Counted from the first letter of the stretch, positions 16,971 to 26,177 are shown. The stretch: DNA of 64,000 nt from Labrenzia sp. VG12 (GCF_002237595.1 NZ_CP022529.1:3286001-3350000); one strand, 5' to 3'. Numbers and translations are program-made. Notes: generated from the sequence alone by a model not told the origin.

Positions 16971-17342
16971 ACGAAGGCCTTTTGCCTGCCCGCCGCATTT
17001 CAGGGCACGCCTCTCCCATCAACCTTATCCTGAGGAAGCGCGTCGCTCTGTCTTTAAGGATCGGCCGCTTGTTCCTTGAGACGTTGCCGATCTTCTTGAG
17101 GCGAACCTGACGGCCGCCTCAGGATGAGGTCACCAGAGCACTTGCCGGTTGGACTGGAAAAACACTGCTACTTTCCTCAAGCACCAACTGCGACTTTACG
17201 CAACAACAACTATAATTTTTGAAATAGCTTCAAAACAGGCAAGGCAATAAAGCGGCATTTGCGAATTTCTATTAATATTTCCTCAGAGGAAGAAACTCCA
17301 CACTCCCAAGTCAGTCGATCACAACTCCCTTAAGAGGTGAAC
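16971..17342. other. Gap after iolB: repeat plus AT-rich promoter region, no gene seen
   Basis: The first part contains a family A repeat that could serve as the end of the iol transcript. About 190 bp of AT-rich sequence follows (for example CTATAATTTTTG near 17210), probably the promoter of the next gene. No open frame here is convincing. Confidence 0.55.
17022..17130. repeat. Intergenic palindromic repeat family A, diverged copy
   Basis: The ends ACCTTATCCTGAGG and CCTCAGGATGAGGT match the copy at 15094-15202, but the interior has drifted. It lies just after iolB. Confidence 0.7.
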
Positions 17343-18110
17343 ATGGCTTACAATATACTTACCCTCGCAAAGAAGTGCTCCAGACACACCGCACTCGCCG
17401 CCAGCCTGCTGCTGGTTCCGGGCTCTGCGCTCGCGGAGGACATTCTCATCGGCGTCGAGGATCTGACCTATTATCCGCACTACACGATGGAAGGTGGCGA
17501 ATATGCCGGCTTCGGCCGCGCTGTGCTGGATGCCTGGGCCGCCGACAACGGACACACCGTGACCTACAAGGCCTTTCCGATCAAACGGCTGATGTCGATG
17601 CTGGTCGAAGGCCAGATCGACCTGAAATATCCGGACAATGCCTACTGGTCCTCCGACCTCAAGGACGGCAAGAACGTGACCTATTCGGAGGCCGTCGTTG
17701 AATATATCGACGGTGTCTCGGTCGCGCCGGACAATGTCGGCAAGGGCATGGGATCCGTCAAGAAACTCGGCACCGTGCGCGGCTTCACGCCCTGGGCCTG
17801 GCTGGACGAAATCAACGGCGGCTCCGTCGAACTGTCCGAGCTCGGAGCTCTCGACGGCCTGATCAAACAGGCCGCGGCTGGCCGCATCGACGCAGCTTAT
17901 GCCAACGTCTCCGTGATCCAGCACCAGCTTGGCGAAATGGGTCAGAGCGGCAGCCTGAAATTCGACCCGGACCTGAAACACACCCGCGACTTCTACTATC
18001 TCAGCACGACAACCAAACCGGCGCTGATCGAGGATTTCAACGCGTGGATGGCCGAAAACACGGACAAGGTGGCTGCGCTCAAGGCAGAGTACAACGTGAC
18101 GCTGGACTGA
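17343..18110 (+). CDS. Periplasmic solute-binding protein, family 3 (SBP_bac_3-like)
   Basis: A 255-residue protein with a signal peptide (about residues 1-29, SALA cleavage). The mature part begins DILIGVEDLTYYPHYTMEGG, then GFGRAVLDAWA and a PDNAYWSSDLKDGKNVTYSE segment. This is the two-lobed pattern of family 3 binding proteins such as amino-acid binders and transporter-independent sensors. No permease or ATPase genes adjoin it. It stands tail to tail with a chemoreceptor gene, so a sensory role is possible. The ligand is unknown. ATG 17343 is preferred over GTG 17337 because AGAGGTG serves as its ribosome site. Confidence 0.7.
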   Translation: MAYNILTLAKKCSRHTALAASLLLVPGSALAEDILIGVEDLTYYPHYTMEGGEYAGFGRAVLDAWAADNGHTVTYKAFPIKRLMSMLVEGQIDLKYPDNAYWSSDLKDGKNVTYSEAVVEYIDGVSVAPDNVGKGMGSVKKLGTVRGFTPWAWLDEINGGSVELSELGALDGLIKQAAAGRIDAAYANVSVIQHQLGEMGQSGSLKFDPDLKHTRDFYYLSTTTKPALIEDFNAWMAENTDKVAALKAEYNVTLD

Positions 18111-18140
18111 GCGCTCCTGATCCCCATTTCAATATGCCAA

Positions 18141-18163
18141 GGGCGCCGATCGGCGCCCTTTTT
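18141..18163 (+). terminator. Rho-independent terminator after the family 3 binding protein
   Basis: GGGCGCCGATCGGCGCCC is a perfect 18-bp palindrome immediately followed by TTTTT. It ends the rightward transcript before the convergent chemoreceptor gene. Confidence 0.85.
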
Positions 18164-18181
18164 CATGAAGGTTCAGCTTTC

Positions 18182-20617
18182 TCAGGCGGCGATCAGGATG
18201 TGGTCCTCCGGCAGCCTTTCATCGAACTGCACACCGGATCCCGAGCCGGTCTCGCGCACCACCGTGCCATGCAGGCATGTGCCATCCAGGAAGTCGAGCG
18301 TCATCTTTTCGCCGATCGGAATGTCGTGCATGTCGAGGATCTGTGCCCCGGAGATGCTGACGTCTATCAGCTGCGCGACTCGCTTGCTCCCGTCCTTGAA
18401 CGTGAGCGTGACATCTTCGGAAATCGCCTTGCGGACGCTGCGGCGCCGGTCTTCGACATCCCTTGTGACATCGGCCAGGAACTTCTCGACCTCGGTCGCC
18501 AGGCTGTCGCTGGCCTCCGAAACAAGATTGGACGCGTTGTTGACCGAACCGGCCTCATCGGAGGTCTGCATGACGGCACCAGACACGGTAGACATGCTGT
18601 TGGCCGCTTCACCGGTGCTGTCACTGGCCGACCGGGCCGACCGTGCGATTTCCTGGTTTGCTGCACGCTGCTCCTCGATTGCGCCGGCGACGGAACTGGT
18701 CAGATTTCTAATCTCGGACACCTTGTCGGCGATATGCTCAATGGCCCCGGCCGCGTCCTTGACCGACGTCTGAATTCCGGTGATGCGGCCGGAAATCTCA
18801 TCCGTCGCCTTGGAGGTTTGCTCCGCCAGCTCCTTGACCTCGGACGCGACAACCGCAAATCCGCGACCCGCCTCCCCGGCCCGCGCAGCCTCGATGGTCG
18901 CGTTCAGGGCCAGAAGGTTGGTCTGTTCAGCAATATCGCGGATCAGGTTGACCACGCTGCCGATATGCTCTGCTGCTTCCGAGAGGGTCTGCACGTTGCG
19001 ATTGGTCGCCTCGGCAGCTTCCACGGTTTCCGTGACAATGCGTGTGGTCGCTTCCGTCTGGTGGGCGATTTCCTGGACGGTCGCGGTCATCTCTTCCGTC
19101 GCCGCGGCAACGGCAGCAACGTTTTCAGACGCGCTGTTGGAGGCCTTCCCGGCCGTGTCGGATTCCGATTTGGCGTTGATGGCCAGTTCCTCAAGCGTAT
19201 GAGCTGCTTCGCGCATGCGACCCATCTGGTCGCTGACGGTTGCCAGGCGGTCGGACATGACCGACTTGAAGTCCTTGATCAGGTTCTCCAGGAAGGTCTG
19301 GCGCTGACGCTCCTTGTCTCGTTCGCCGCGTGTCTGGGTTTCCAGATGCAGACGCTGAATGGCGTTTTCCCTGAAGACATCAACGGCCTTGTACATGTCG
19401 CCTATCTCGTCCTGCCGGTCGGCGCCACCCGTCTCCACCTTGGTGTCGCCACCGGCAAGTCGTTCCATAGCGTCAACGATCCGGCTGATCGGCAACGTCA
19501 CTGTCCGCGCTGCAAAGAAGCCGGCAACGGCCGCGACCGCAAGGAGAACCATTCCCGCAAGCAGCATTCGATTGCGCATGGTCACAACGGGTGCAATCGC
19601 CTCGTCATAGGCCTGCATTGCCAACAGGATGTAGTGATTGCCCTGGTAGTCGAACTTGACGGCCTCGACATCAAGCAGTTCGCCGCGATGGAGCGTGTCA
19701 TACCCGAAGGCGGCGCCAATTTCCTTGGCCTCCTCGACAATGGGGCTGGTGATACTCGTGGTCAGAATATCATTTACATCCGCCGTATTGGCCGAATCGT
19801 TGCGCATCAGGCCGTCTTCGCCGATCAGAACGAGTTCGCCGGTTTCCCCAAGGCCAAGATTATGGCGCATCAGCTCGTTGGTACGATCGACCGGCATCTG
19901 AAAGGCCAGCACGCCTACGGTCTCCCCGTCGCCATCGACCACCGGATGGGCCATGAAACTGGCCGGGGCGTCATAACTCGGTCCGTAAGGCGCAAAATCG
20001 GTGAACGCGACGTCGCTGTGGTCGGTAATCTTCAGCGCGGCCCGGTACACCTTGCCCAGATCGGTGTCCGCCCATTTGCCCCCGCCTTCCATGAAGTTGG
20101 TGGCATAATCCAGCTCCTTGAAGACGGAATAGACAAGGTTTCCCTCAGTGTCGAACAGGAACACATCATAATAGCCCTGGTCCTGTTGCAGCTTGTGAAA
20201 CCACTTGTGGTATTTTTCGTGAGCGTCGTCATAGGCAGAGCCCGTATCAGCGCGATAAAGCTTGTCCTTTTCGCCGGTCGGATAGGAGTTTTCGGTGATG
20301 TAGGCTGCCTGCAGCGATGTCTTGGGGTCGCCTCCGGACATGCTCCAGAAGCTCCAGATATTTGCAAACTCCTTGACCGCCGTGACCGTACCGGGGTGTT
20401 CGGCCGTCAGCACCAGCTCTTTCTCGATAGTCGTCAGGTAAGTTTGCAGTTCGTCCGCACCGGTTTCGGCGGCCGCAAGCAATCGCTGCTTCGTCAGCTG
20501 CTCCAGACTGGCAACCGATGTCAGGTAACTGGCGACACCAATACCGACACCGACCAGGGCAGCGACCCCTACAACAAGCGCCGGAATTTTTTTTGACAAA
20601 CGCATTCCCGAAAACAT
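18182..20617 (-). CDS. Methyl-accepting chemotaxis protein with C-terminal PilZ domain
   Basis: An 811-residue inner-membrane chemoreceptor. A first membrane helix lies near residues 5-27, then a ~300-residue periplasmic Cache-like sensor region, a second helix (MLLAGMVLLAVAAVAGFFAA), a HAMP domain and a long coiled-coil signalling domain. The hairpin tip is DIAEQTNLLALNATIEAARA with GRGFAVVASEVKELAEQT. After the signalling domain comes an extra module: RRRSVR (RxxxR) followed by DVSISG (DxSxxG), the two c-di-GMP-binding motifs of PilZ. ATG 20617 has GGGGGAAG upstream. The stop is close to the terminator of the convergent binding-protein gene, to which it may be functionally linked. Confidence 0.88.
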   Translation of the reverse strand: MFSGMRLSKKIPALVVGVAALVGVGIGVASYLTSVASLEQLTKQRLLAAAETGADELQTYLTTIEKELVLTAEHPGTVTAVKEFANIWSFWSMSGGDPKTSLQAAYITENSYPTGEKDKLYRADTGSAYDDAHEKYHKWFHKLQQDQGYYDVFLFDTEGNLVYSVFKELDYATNFMEGGGKWADTDLGKVYRAALKITDHSDVAFTDFAPYGPSYDAPASFMAHPVVDGDGETVGVLAFQMPVDRTNELMRHNLGLGETGELVLIGEDGLMRNDSANTADVNDILTTSITSPIVEEAKEIGAAFGYDTLHRGELLDVEAVKFDYQGNHYILLAMQAYDEAIAPVVTMRNRMLLAGMVLLAVAAVAGFFAARTVTLPISRIVDAMERLAGGDTKVETGGADRQDEIGDMYKAVDVFRENAIQRLHLETQTRGERDKERQRQTFLENLIKDFKSVMSDRLATVSDQMGRMREAAHTLEELAINAKSESDTAGKASNSASENVAAVAAATEEMTATVQEIAHQTEATTRIVTETVEAAEATNRNVQTLSEAAEHIGSVVNLIRDIAEQTNLLALNATIEAARAGEAGRGFAVVASEVKELAEQTSKATDEISGRITGIQTSVKDAAGAIEHIADKVSEIRNLTSSVAGAIEEQRAANQEIARSARSASDSTGEAANSMSTVSGAVMQTSDEAGSVNNASNLVSEASDSLATEVEKFLADVTRDVEDRRRSVRKAISEDVTLTFKDGSKRVAQLIDVSISGAQILDMHDIPIGEKMTLDFLDGTCLHGTVVRETGSGSGVQFDERLPEDHILIAA

Positions 20618-20828
20618 GAGCTTCCCCCAGGGACGTAACCATTCGGTCGAAAACACCCCAACGTAAGCTCAATTAGTAAAACGATGCGTTAACTATAATC
20701 TGGTGAAAAAATATAGTAAAAACCACCAATGGCACTTCGATGAAAAGAGAAAAATTCTTAGTTAGAAATACCTGTTATCTTAAGATCCGGTGACCGAATC
20801 AATTGCGACAAGCCCTCTCCGCGGGCCG

Positions 20829-21737
20829 TCACGCAGGCACCAGAGCCTCAACGAGGGCGCCGCGCTGCTGAATGACCCGTCCTGCGAGATTGGCCCCGGC
20901 ATCGACACTGGCCGCAATATTTCCGGTGACGAGGTACTCCGCAAGAAAAGCGGCATTGAAGCTGTCCCCGGCCGCCGTGGTATCGACAATCTGCGTGACC
21001 GGTTGCGGCTGAAATTTCTCACGCTTCCCTTGGGTGGCACAGATGACGTCTTCCGATCCGTTCTTCACCACAACCATGGCAGCGCCTGCGGCCAGATACC
21101 GGTCGGCACTCACATCGGGCGTTTCATCTGAAAAATGTGCCAGCTCGTCTTCAAAGGACGGCATGACGAAGTCGCACACCCCGGCGGCTTCCGTGACAGA
21201 GGCCCGCATCGTGTCGGCATCCTCCCAGAGACGCGGCCGCAGATTGGGATCGAAGGCAACTTTGGCTCCATTCGCACGTGCTACCCGCAAGGCCTCCAGA
21301 AAGGCGGCACGGTCATCTGGCGGCAGAATGGCCAATGTAATGCCGCTGAAATAGATAAGACCGGCCTCCGCCAGCGACGCTTCAAGCTGCGCAGGGTCGG
21401 ATGCCAGGCATCGGGCCGCCGCCTGTGAGCGCCAATAGGCAAAACTTCTTTCGCCCTCTTTCAACTGGATCAGATATAGCCCGACAGTGCGGTCATCCAT
21501 CTGCTGGATGCGGTCAGTTTCAAGACCCGAGCCTTCCAGGAACCGCAGCATCTGCGCAGAGACCTGATCCTTGCCGACAGCGGTGACATAGCTCACATCC
21601 CAGCTTCGCGGCAGACATTTGCGTGCATACCAGGCGGTGTTCAGCGTATCGCCGGCAAACCCCATCTTGAACGTGCCGTCGGCGGTTGGAGCCATCTCCA
21701 CCATGCATTCACCAACAGCCAGAAATCTTGTCGACAC
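20829..21737 (-). CDS. kdgK: PfkB-family sugar kinase, probable 2-dehydro-3-deoxygluconokinase
   Basis: A 302-residue kinase. RFLAVGECMVEMAP opens the substrate domain, DRTVGLYLIQLKEGERSF lines the sugar site, and VDTTAAGDSFNAAFLAEYL is the PfkB signature with the catalytic Asp. The pattern fits KdgK, which phosphorylates 2-keto-3-deoxygluconate in the Entner-Doudoroff or uronate pathways. GTG 21737 is chosen because AGGAG lies seven bases before it; an upstream ATG has no comparable site. It lies downstream of an ABC importer operon on the same strand, separated by 206 bp with an inverted repeat, so it may be transcribed separately. Other keto-sugar substrates are possible. Confidence 0.8.
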   Translation of the reverse strand: MSTRFLAVGECMVEMAPTADGTFKMGFAGDTLNTAWYARKCLPRSWDVSYVTAVGKDQVSAQMLRFLEGSGLETDRIQQMDDRTVGLYLIQLKEGERSFAYWRSQAAARCLASDPAQLEASLAEAGLIYFSGITLAILPPDDRAAFLEALRVARANGAKVAFDPNLRPRLWEDADTMRASVTEAAGVCDFVMPSFEDELAHFSDETPDVSADRYLAAGAAMVVVKNGSEDVICATQGKREKFQPQPVTQIVDTTAAGDSFNAAFLAEYLVTGNIAASVDAGANLAGRVIQQRGALVEALVPA

Positions 21738-21776
21738 GAGGGGCTCCTGAAGCGCTTGAGAGCGGAAAAACTTAAG

Positions 21777-21810
21777 GCGAAAATCCCGCAGAAATCCGGG
21801 ATTTAAATCC
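21777..21810 (-). terminator. Inverted repeats between ABC permease and kinase genes (terminator or operator)
   Basis: On the minus strand AAATCCCG and CGGGATTT form an 8-bp stem with an 8-base loop, ending in a short U-rich stretch (21781-21804). Overlapping it is the perfect palindrome GGATTTAAATCC at 21799-21810, which could instead be a regulator site. Either reading separates the kinase from the importer operon. Confidence 0.45.
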
Positions 21811-21943
21811 ATTAGCATAGAATGCCTGAAACGCGAAACACGACCAAAGGCGCAAGGCAACGGCCAAAGCGGTTTGGCCGTCTGACCCACACGTTCAAAC
21901 CCGCAGAAAGCCGCTCTTCCCGGTTGGTCAAAAAAATTTCGGA

Positions 21944-22765
21944 CTACTTGATGCCGGCGCGCATGAAGCTCTGCACAAACTGGCGCTGGAAAAGCAGAAA
22001 CGCGATCAGGAGCGGGCCGGATGTCATCAGAGTGGCCGCGTTGATCACCGACCACTCGATGCCACTGTCAATCGCGGAGAAGATGCTGAGCCCGACCGTG
22101 ACGGGCCGCGTATCCACCGAATTGGTGACAATCAGCGGCCAGAGAAAATTGTTCCAGTGGTGACTGACCGAGACAAGGCCATAGGCAAGATAGGTGGGCT
22201 TGGCGAGCGGAATATAGACCTTCCAGAGCACCCCCAGAAAGGAAGCCCCTTCGATCCGGGCCGCTTCATCCAGCTCCCTGGGGATTGTCATGAAGGTCTG
22301 GCGCAACAGGAAGATCCCGAACCCGGACGCGATATAGGGCAATGCGATGGCTGGGATCGTGTCAACGAGATTCAGGAGCCGCATGGTCTGGTAGTTTTCC
22401 ACCATCAGGATGTCCGGCATGACCAGCAGCTGCAGCAGCACCAGGGTGAAGAGGATAGTGCGCCCCGGAAACTGGAACCGGGCAAAGGCAAAGGCAGCCA
22501 GCGTACAGAGGAAGAACTGCCCGGCCAGGATCATGCTCACCAGGAGGAAGGTGTTGAGAAAGTACCGGGCAAACGGCGCCGCCTCCCAGGCCTTGGAAAA
22601 ATTCTCCAGCGTCAGCGGAGCAAACAGATCAAACCGCGCCTCATAGGCGGCCGGATGAAATGCGGTCCAGACCGCATAGGCAAGCGGCAGCACCCACAGG
22701 AGCGCCAGCGCCCAGGCAGCCAGCGTGTTCAGCAGCTTGTCAAGATCAAGGCCGGCGCCGGTCAT
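21944..22765 (-). CDS. Carbohydrate ABC transporter permease, MalG/UgpE type
   Basis: A 273-residue inner-membrane protein with six hydrophobic segments. The cytoplasmic EAA loop reads LDEAARIEGASFLGVLWKVY, the contact for the ATPase. HHWNNFLWPLIVTNS near the C-terminus is typical of the UgpE/CUT1 permeases. It pairs with the upstream MalF-like permease; the two genes overlap by ATGA. It is encoded with a family 1 binding protein and a MalK-type ATPase under a DeoR regulator. The transported sugar or phosphate ester is not evident. Confidence 0.88.
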   Translation of the reverse strand: MTGAGLDLDKLLNTLAAWALALLWVLPLAYAVWTAFHPAAYEARFDLFAPLTLENFSKAWEAAPFARYFLNTFLLVSMILAGQFFLCTLAAFAFARFQFPGRTILFTLVLLQLLVMPDILMVENYQTMRLLNLVDTIPAIALPYIASGFGIFLLRQTFMTIPRELDEAARIEGASFLGVLWKVYIPLAKPTYLAYGLVSVSHHWNNFLWPLIVTNSVDTRPVTVGLSIFSAIDSGIEWSVINAATLMTSGPLLIAFLLFQRQFVQSFMRAGIK

Positions 22766-23649
22766 TTGTAATGCACCTTGCGGTCGAAGAAGAAGAACTG
22801 GCCGATCGCAAGCAGCGACAGCAGCACCAGCAGGGCCACGGTCAGCGTCGCCCCATAGGCCGTTTCCCAGAAGCGGAACGCGACTTCGTAGATGTAGAAG
22901 AGCAGCAGTGCGGAGGCATTGTCCGGCCCGCCGTCGGTCAGGATAAAGATATGGTCGACCAGGCGGAAGGAATTGATCACCGCATTGACGCAGACGAACA
23001 GGGTGGTCGGCATCAGCAGCGGAAAGGTGATCCGCCAGAAGATCGTCCAGCGCCCGGCGCCCTCGATCTGCGCCGCTTCCTTCAGTGACACGGGGATTGC
23101 CTGCAGGGCCGCCAGGTAGAAGATCATGAAGAAGCCCGCTTCCTTCCAGATGGTCACCACGATGATCGCATTCAGTGCCGTGTCCGGATTGCCGAGATAG
23201 TTGGAGGCCGGCCAGCCGAACAGGGCGCCGGTGATCTGGTCGAACAGGCCGAAGCCGGGCGTATAGAAGAACATCCAGATATTGGCGACCGCAATCAGCG
23301 GCAGCACCGTCGGCGTAAAATAGGCCATGCGCACGAAGCTGCGTCCGGCCAGCTTCTCGTTGACCCAGAGCGCCATGACGATCGCCAGGCCGACCGACAG
23401 CGGTATCGTGCCGAGGGCGTACCAGAGATTTTTCCAGAGCACCTTCCAGAACACCGGGTCGCCGATCATGCGCTCGTAATTGTCGATACCGATGAACTTG
23501 GCCGGGCGGCGTCCGCGCGGCGTTGAAAAGAAGCTGTTCAGAAAGGTCGTGACCGCAGGAATATGGGTGAAGGCAAACAGGAACACCAGCGCCGGCAACA
23601 GCAGCAGCCAGCCATAGATCCAGTCGCGTTTGAGTGTGAGGTCCCGCAT
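22762..23649 (-). CDS. Carbohydrate ABC transporter permease, MalF/UgpA type
   Basis: A 295-residue inner-membrane protein with six hydrophobic segments. The EAA loop is LKEAAQIEGAGRWTIFWRIT, followed by FRLVDHIFILTDGGPDNAS, the family motif before the last helices. ATG 23649 (MRDLTLKRD) is chosen because it gives the usual short cytoplasmic N-terminus; upstream codons run into the terminator-like hairpin. It forms the translocation pore with the permease encoded next. Expression relative to the binding protein is probably lowered by the hairpin at 23708-23738. Confidence 0.88.
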   Translation of the reverse strand: MRDLTLKRDWIYGWLLLLPALVFLFAFTHIPAVTTFLNSFFSTPRGRRPAKFIGIDNYERMIGDPVFWKVLWKNLWYALGTIPLSVGLAIVMALWVNEKLAGRSFVRMAYFTPTVLPLIAVANIWMFFYTPGFGLFDQITGALFGWPASNYLGNPDTALNAIIVVTIWKEAGFFMIFYLAALQAIPVSLKEAAQIEGAGRWTIFWRITFPLLMPTTLFVCVNAVINSFRLVDHIFILTDGGPDNASALLLFYIYEVAFRFWETAYGATLTVALLVLLSLLAIGQFFFFDRKVHYK

Positions 23650-23700
23650 CGGCGTCACGTGATCAACAATTGGAGAAAAAAAGGAAAAGGATGGGAGAGC

Positions 23701-23738
23701 AAAAAGACGGTGCGCCGGGGTGGGAAACCGGCGCACCG
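23701..23738 (-). terminator. Intercistronic terminator/attenuator after the binding-protein gene
   Basis: On the minus strand CGGTGCGCCGG and CCGGCGCACCG make an 11-bp stem followed by TCTTTTT. It lies between the binding-protein stop and the permease start. Partial read-through would give more binding protein than permease. Confidence 0.75.
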
Positions 23739-23753
23739 CCCTTTTCGGAGGTC

Positions 23754-25037
23754 CTAGCGGTATTCTGCCAGGATCTCGTCAGCCTGTTCCTGGGCTTCCT
23801 TCAGCGCCGTCGCCGGGTCTTTCTTGCCGGTGATGGCAGCAGCCAGGGCATCGTTGAAGAGGCCGGTGACACGCTGGTTCTGGTAGGTCGACAGCTCGGC
23901 CTTGGCGAATTCCAGCTGGTCACGGGCAACCAGGGCCGGAGCGAAGTCGGCGGTATAGGCCTTCATCGTTTCGGTTTCCCAGGTCTCGGCGCGCGGAGCG
24001 ACATAACCGGTGGCAATGGTCCACTTGGCGGACTGTTCCGGAGCGGTGATCCACTTGACGAACTCGACAGCTGCCTTGTTCTGTTCATCAGATGCGCCCT
24101 TGAACAGGTAGAAGTTGCCGCCGCCCGTCGGAGCGCCGCGCTGTTCTTTCATCGGCAACATGGCGACGCCGAAGTCGAACGGAGCATTGGTGCGCACGTT
24201 GGTCAGGTTGCCGGTGGAAGTCCACATCATTGCGGTCTGGCCCTCGAAGAAAGCCTTCGGGGTTGCGCCCCATTCGATGATGCCCGGTGCCATGACGTCG
24301 TATTTGGTGGACAGGTCAACCAGATACTGCAGGGCCTCGACCACTTTCGGATCGTCAAAGTTGGTCTTGTTCCCTTCGGCATTGGCCAGGATCGCACCGT
24401 TTTCGATGGCCAGGCCCTGGAACAGCCAGTACGGGAAACCGGAAGACGGAATGCGCACGCCCCACTGGGTGACGTTGCCGCTGTCGTCTTTCTTCACCAG
24501 CTTCTTGCCGAATTCGACCATTTCTTCCCAGGTTGCCGGGGCAACATCCGGATCAAGGCCGGCAGCCTTGAAGGCTTCCTTGTTCCAGTAAAGAACCGGC
24601 GTGGAACGCTGGAACGGGATGCCGTAGGTCTTGCCACCGGTCTGGCTGTTTTCCATGAATGCCGGGTAGAAACCCTCGATCCATTTCTTGTCTTCCTCTG
24701 TGGAGAGGTAGTCGTCGAAAGGAACGATCAGGTCTTCATCGATCAGGGTGAACATGTCGACCGAGAGGATCACGGAAAGCTGCGGCGGGTTGCCACCACG
24801 GGACGCAGTGATCGCCTTGGCAACGGTGTCCTGGTAGGAGCCGGCATAGACGGCGTCAATGTTCACATCCGGGTTCTGGGCGACATATTCGGCCGTCAGC
24901 TCCTGGATGGTATCAGCGGCCTTGCCGCCAACGGCGACCGGGAAATAAAATTGCAGATCAACAGCTTGAGCAGAGGCCCAGGTGCTGAGGGAAAGCGCCG
25001 TTGCAGCAACGGCTTTCAGGAAAGTGGACTTCAACAT
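23754..25037 (-). CDS. ABC transporter extracellular binding protein, family 1 (UgpB-like)
   Basis: A 427-residue protein with a signal peptide (residues 1-26, cut after AQA). The mature part starts VDLQFYFPVAVGGKAADTIQ, then VYAGSYQDTVAKA and TYGIPFQRSTPVLYWNKEAF, as in family 1 (MalE/UgpB) binding proteins. Within that group it looks most like the UgpB branch that binds glycerol-3-phosphate or related compounds. The kinase downstream would instead suggest an aldonic or uronic acid, so the ligand is left open. AGGAA lies eight bases before ATG 25037. It follows the ATPase gene in the operon. Confidence 0.85.
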   Translation of the reverse strand: MLKSTFLKAVAATALSLSTWASAQAVDLQFYFPVAVGGKAADTIQELTAEYVAQNPDVNIDAVYAGSYQDTVAKAITASRGGNPPQLSVILSVDMFTLIDEDLIVPFDDYLSTEEDKKWIEGFYPAFMENSQTGGKTYGIPFQRSTPVLYWNKEAFKAAGLDPDVAPATWEEMVEFGKKLVKKDDSGNVTQWGVRIPSSGFPYWLFQGLAIENGAILANAEGNKTNFDDPKVVEALQYLVDLSTKYDVMAPGIIEWGATPKAFFEGQTAMMWTSTGNLTNVRTNAPFDFGVAMLPMKEQRGAPTGGGNFYLFKGASDEQNKAAVEFVKWITAPEQSAKWTIATGYVAPRAETWETETMKAYTADFAPALVARDQLEFAKAELSTYQNQRVTGLFNDALAAAITGKKDPATALKEAQEQADEILAEYR

Positions 25038-25103
25038 CAGTTTGGTTCCTAAGATTTGAACATCCGCCCGGGGCGGTCGGTCTGCGCTGACACGCACAGC
25101 TGG

Positions 25104-26177
25104 TCAGGAGCGCAACAGCGCTCCAAATTCGGAAACAAGGTCGTCCCGGCGGCCGCCGGTATCGGCATCAAAAACGTGAAGGGCGTCTGGCGCGAAACCG
25201 AGCTCGATCCGGTCGCCAGGCGTCACGGATTTGCCGGTCGGCAGGCGCACCTGAAATGAAGTTTCGGCGATTGCGCAGTCCGCCAGAATGTCGGCGCCAA
25301 GATATTCAACGGTCCGGATCTCGGCACGCAGCGGCCCACCTTCTTGCGCATGCATGGCTTCCGGCCGCACACCCAGCTGGAAATCGGGCGCAGTACTCAG
25401 TTTCTTGAAGGCATTGGCCGGGAACAGGTTCATGGGCGGCGTACCGATAAAGCGGGCCGCAAACGGATTGGCGGGCTTTTCGTAAAGATCCCTAGGGCTT
25501 GCGACCTGCTCAAGCCGCCCCTTGTTCAGAAGAACAACCTGGTCCGCCATGGTGATCGCTTCCACCTGGTCATGGGTGACATAGACCATGGTAAACCCGA
25601 GCTGCTGCTGCAGTGCGCGGATCTCCACCCGCATTTCATGGCGCAGCTTGGCATCAAGGTTGGACAGCGGCTCGTCCATCAGGCAGATCGGCTTTTCGCC
25701 GATGATCGCCCGTCCCAGCGCAACCCTCTGCTGCTGACCGCCGGACAGCTGTCCCGGCTTGCGGTCAAGCAGCTGGCTGAGGCCAAGCAGATCGGCGACT
25801 TTCTTCAGGCGTTCATCGCGATCCGCGCGGCCAACCCTGCGCACCTTGAGACCAAAGATGATGTTTTCGGCAACGCTCAGATGCGGAAACAGGGCGTAGG
25901 ACTGGAACACCATGGAAAGGTCCCGTTTCGACGACGGCCGTGCGGTCACGTCTTCGCCGCCAATCAGAATCTTGCCGCTGCTGACGTTTTCCAGGCCGGC
26001 AATCATGCGCAAGGTCGTCGACTTGCCGCAGCCGGACGGGCCGAGCAACGCCGTGAAGGATCCGGCCGGGATCTCGATCGACACGGCGTCCACGGCGACG
26101 GTCTCACCCCAGACACGCGAAACGGCGTCGAGTGTGATCGGCTTGCCCGAGCTTTCCTGGAAGACGTCGGCCTTCAC
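25104..26177 (-). CDS. Carbohydrate ABC transporter ATP-binding protein, MalK/UgpC type
   Basis: A 357-residue cytoplasmic ATPase. Walker A is LLGPSGCGKSTT, the signature QLSGGQQQRVALGRAI, Walker B ICLMDEPLSNLDAK, and the H-loop VYVTHDQ. The C-terminal ~110 residues form a TOBE/MalK regulatory domain beginning at LGVRPEAM. GTG 26177 overlaps the DeoR stop by GTGA and is preceded by AGGAGGGCAGG, so the two are coupled. It powers the importer encoded downstream (binding protein, two permeases). Confidence 0.9.
   Translation of the reverse strand: MKADVFQESSGKPITLDAVSRVWGETVAVDAVSIEIPAGSFTALLGPSGCGKSTTLRMIAGLENVSSGKILIGGEDVTARPSSKRDLSMVFQSYALFPHLSVAENIIFGLKVRRVGRADRDERLKKVADLLGLSQLLDRKPGQLSGGQQQRVALGRAIIGEKPICLMDEPLSNLDAKLRHEMRVEIRALQQQLGFTMVYVTHDQVEAITMADQVVLLNKGRLEQVASPRDLYEKPANPFAARFIGTPPMNLFPANAFKKLSTAPDFQLGVRPEAMHAQEGGPLRAEIRTVEYLGADILADCAIAETSFQVRLPTGKSVTPGDRIELGFAPDALHVFDADTGGRRDDLVSEFGALLRS

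Noticed and set aside
18044..20596. An 850-codon + strand frame antisense to the chemoreceptor
   Set aside because: High-G+C codon bias keeps the antisense frame open. The minus strand encodes a full MCP with recognisable motifs.
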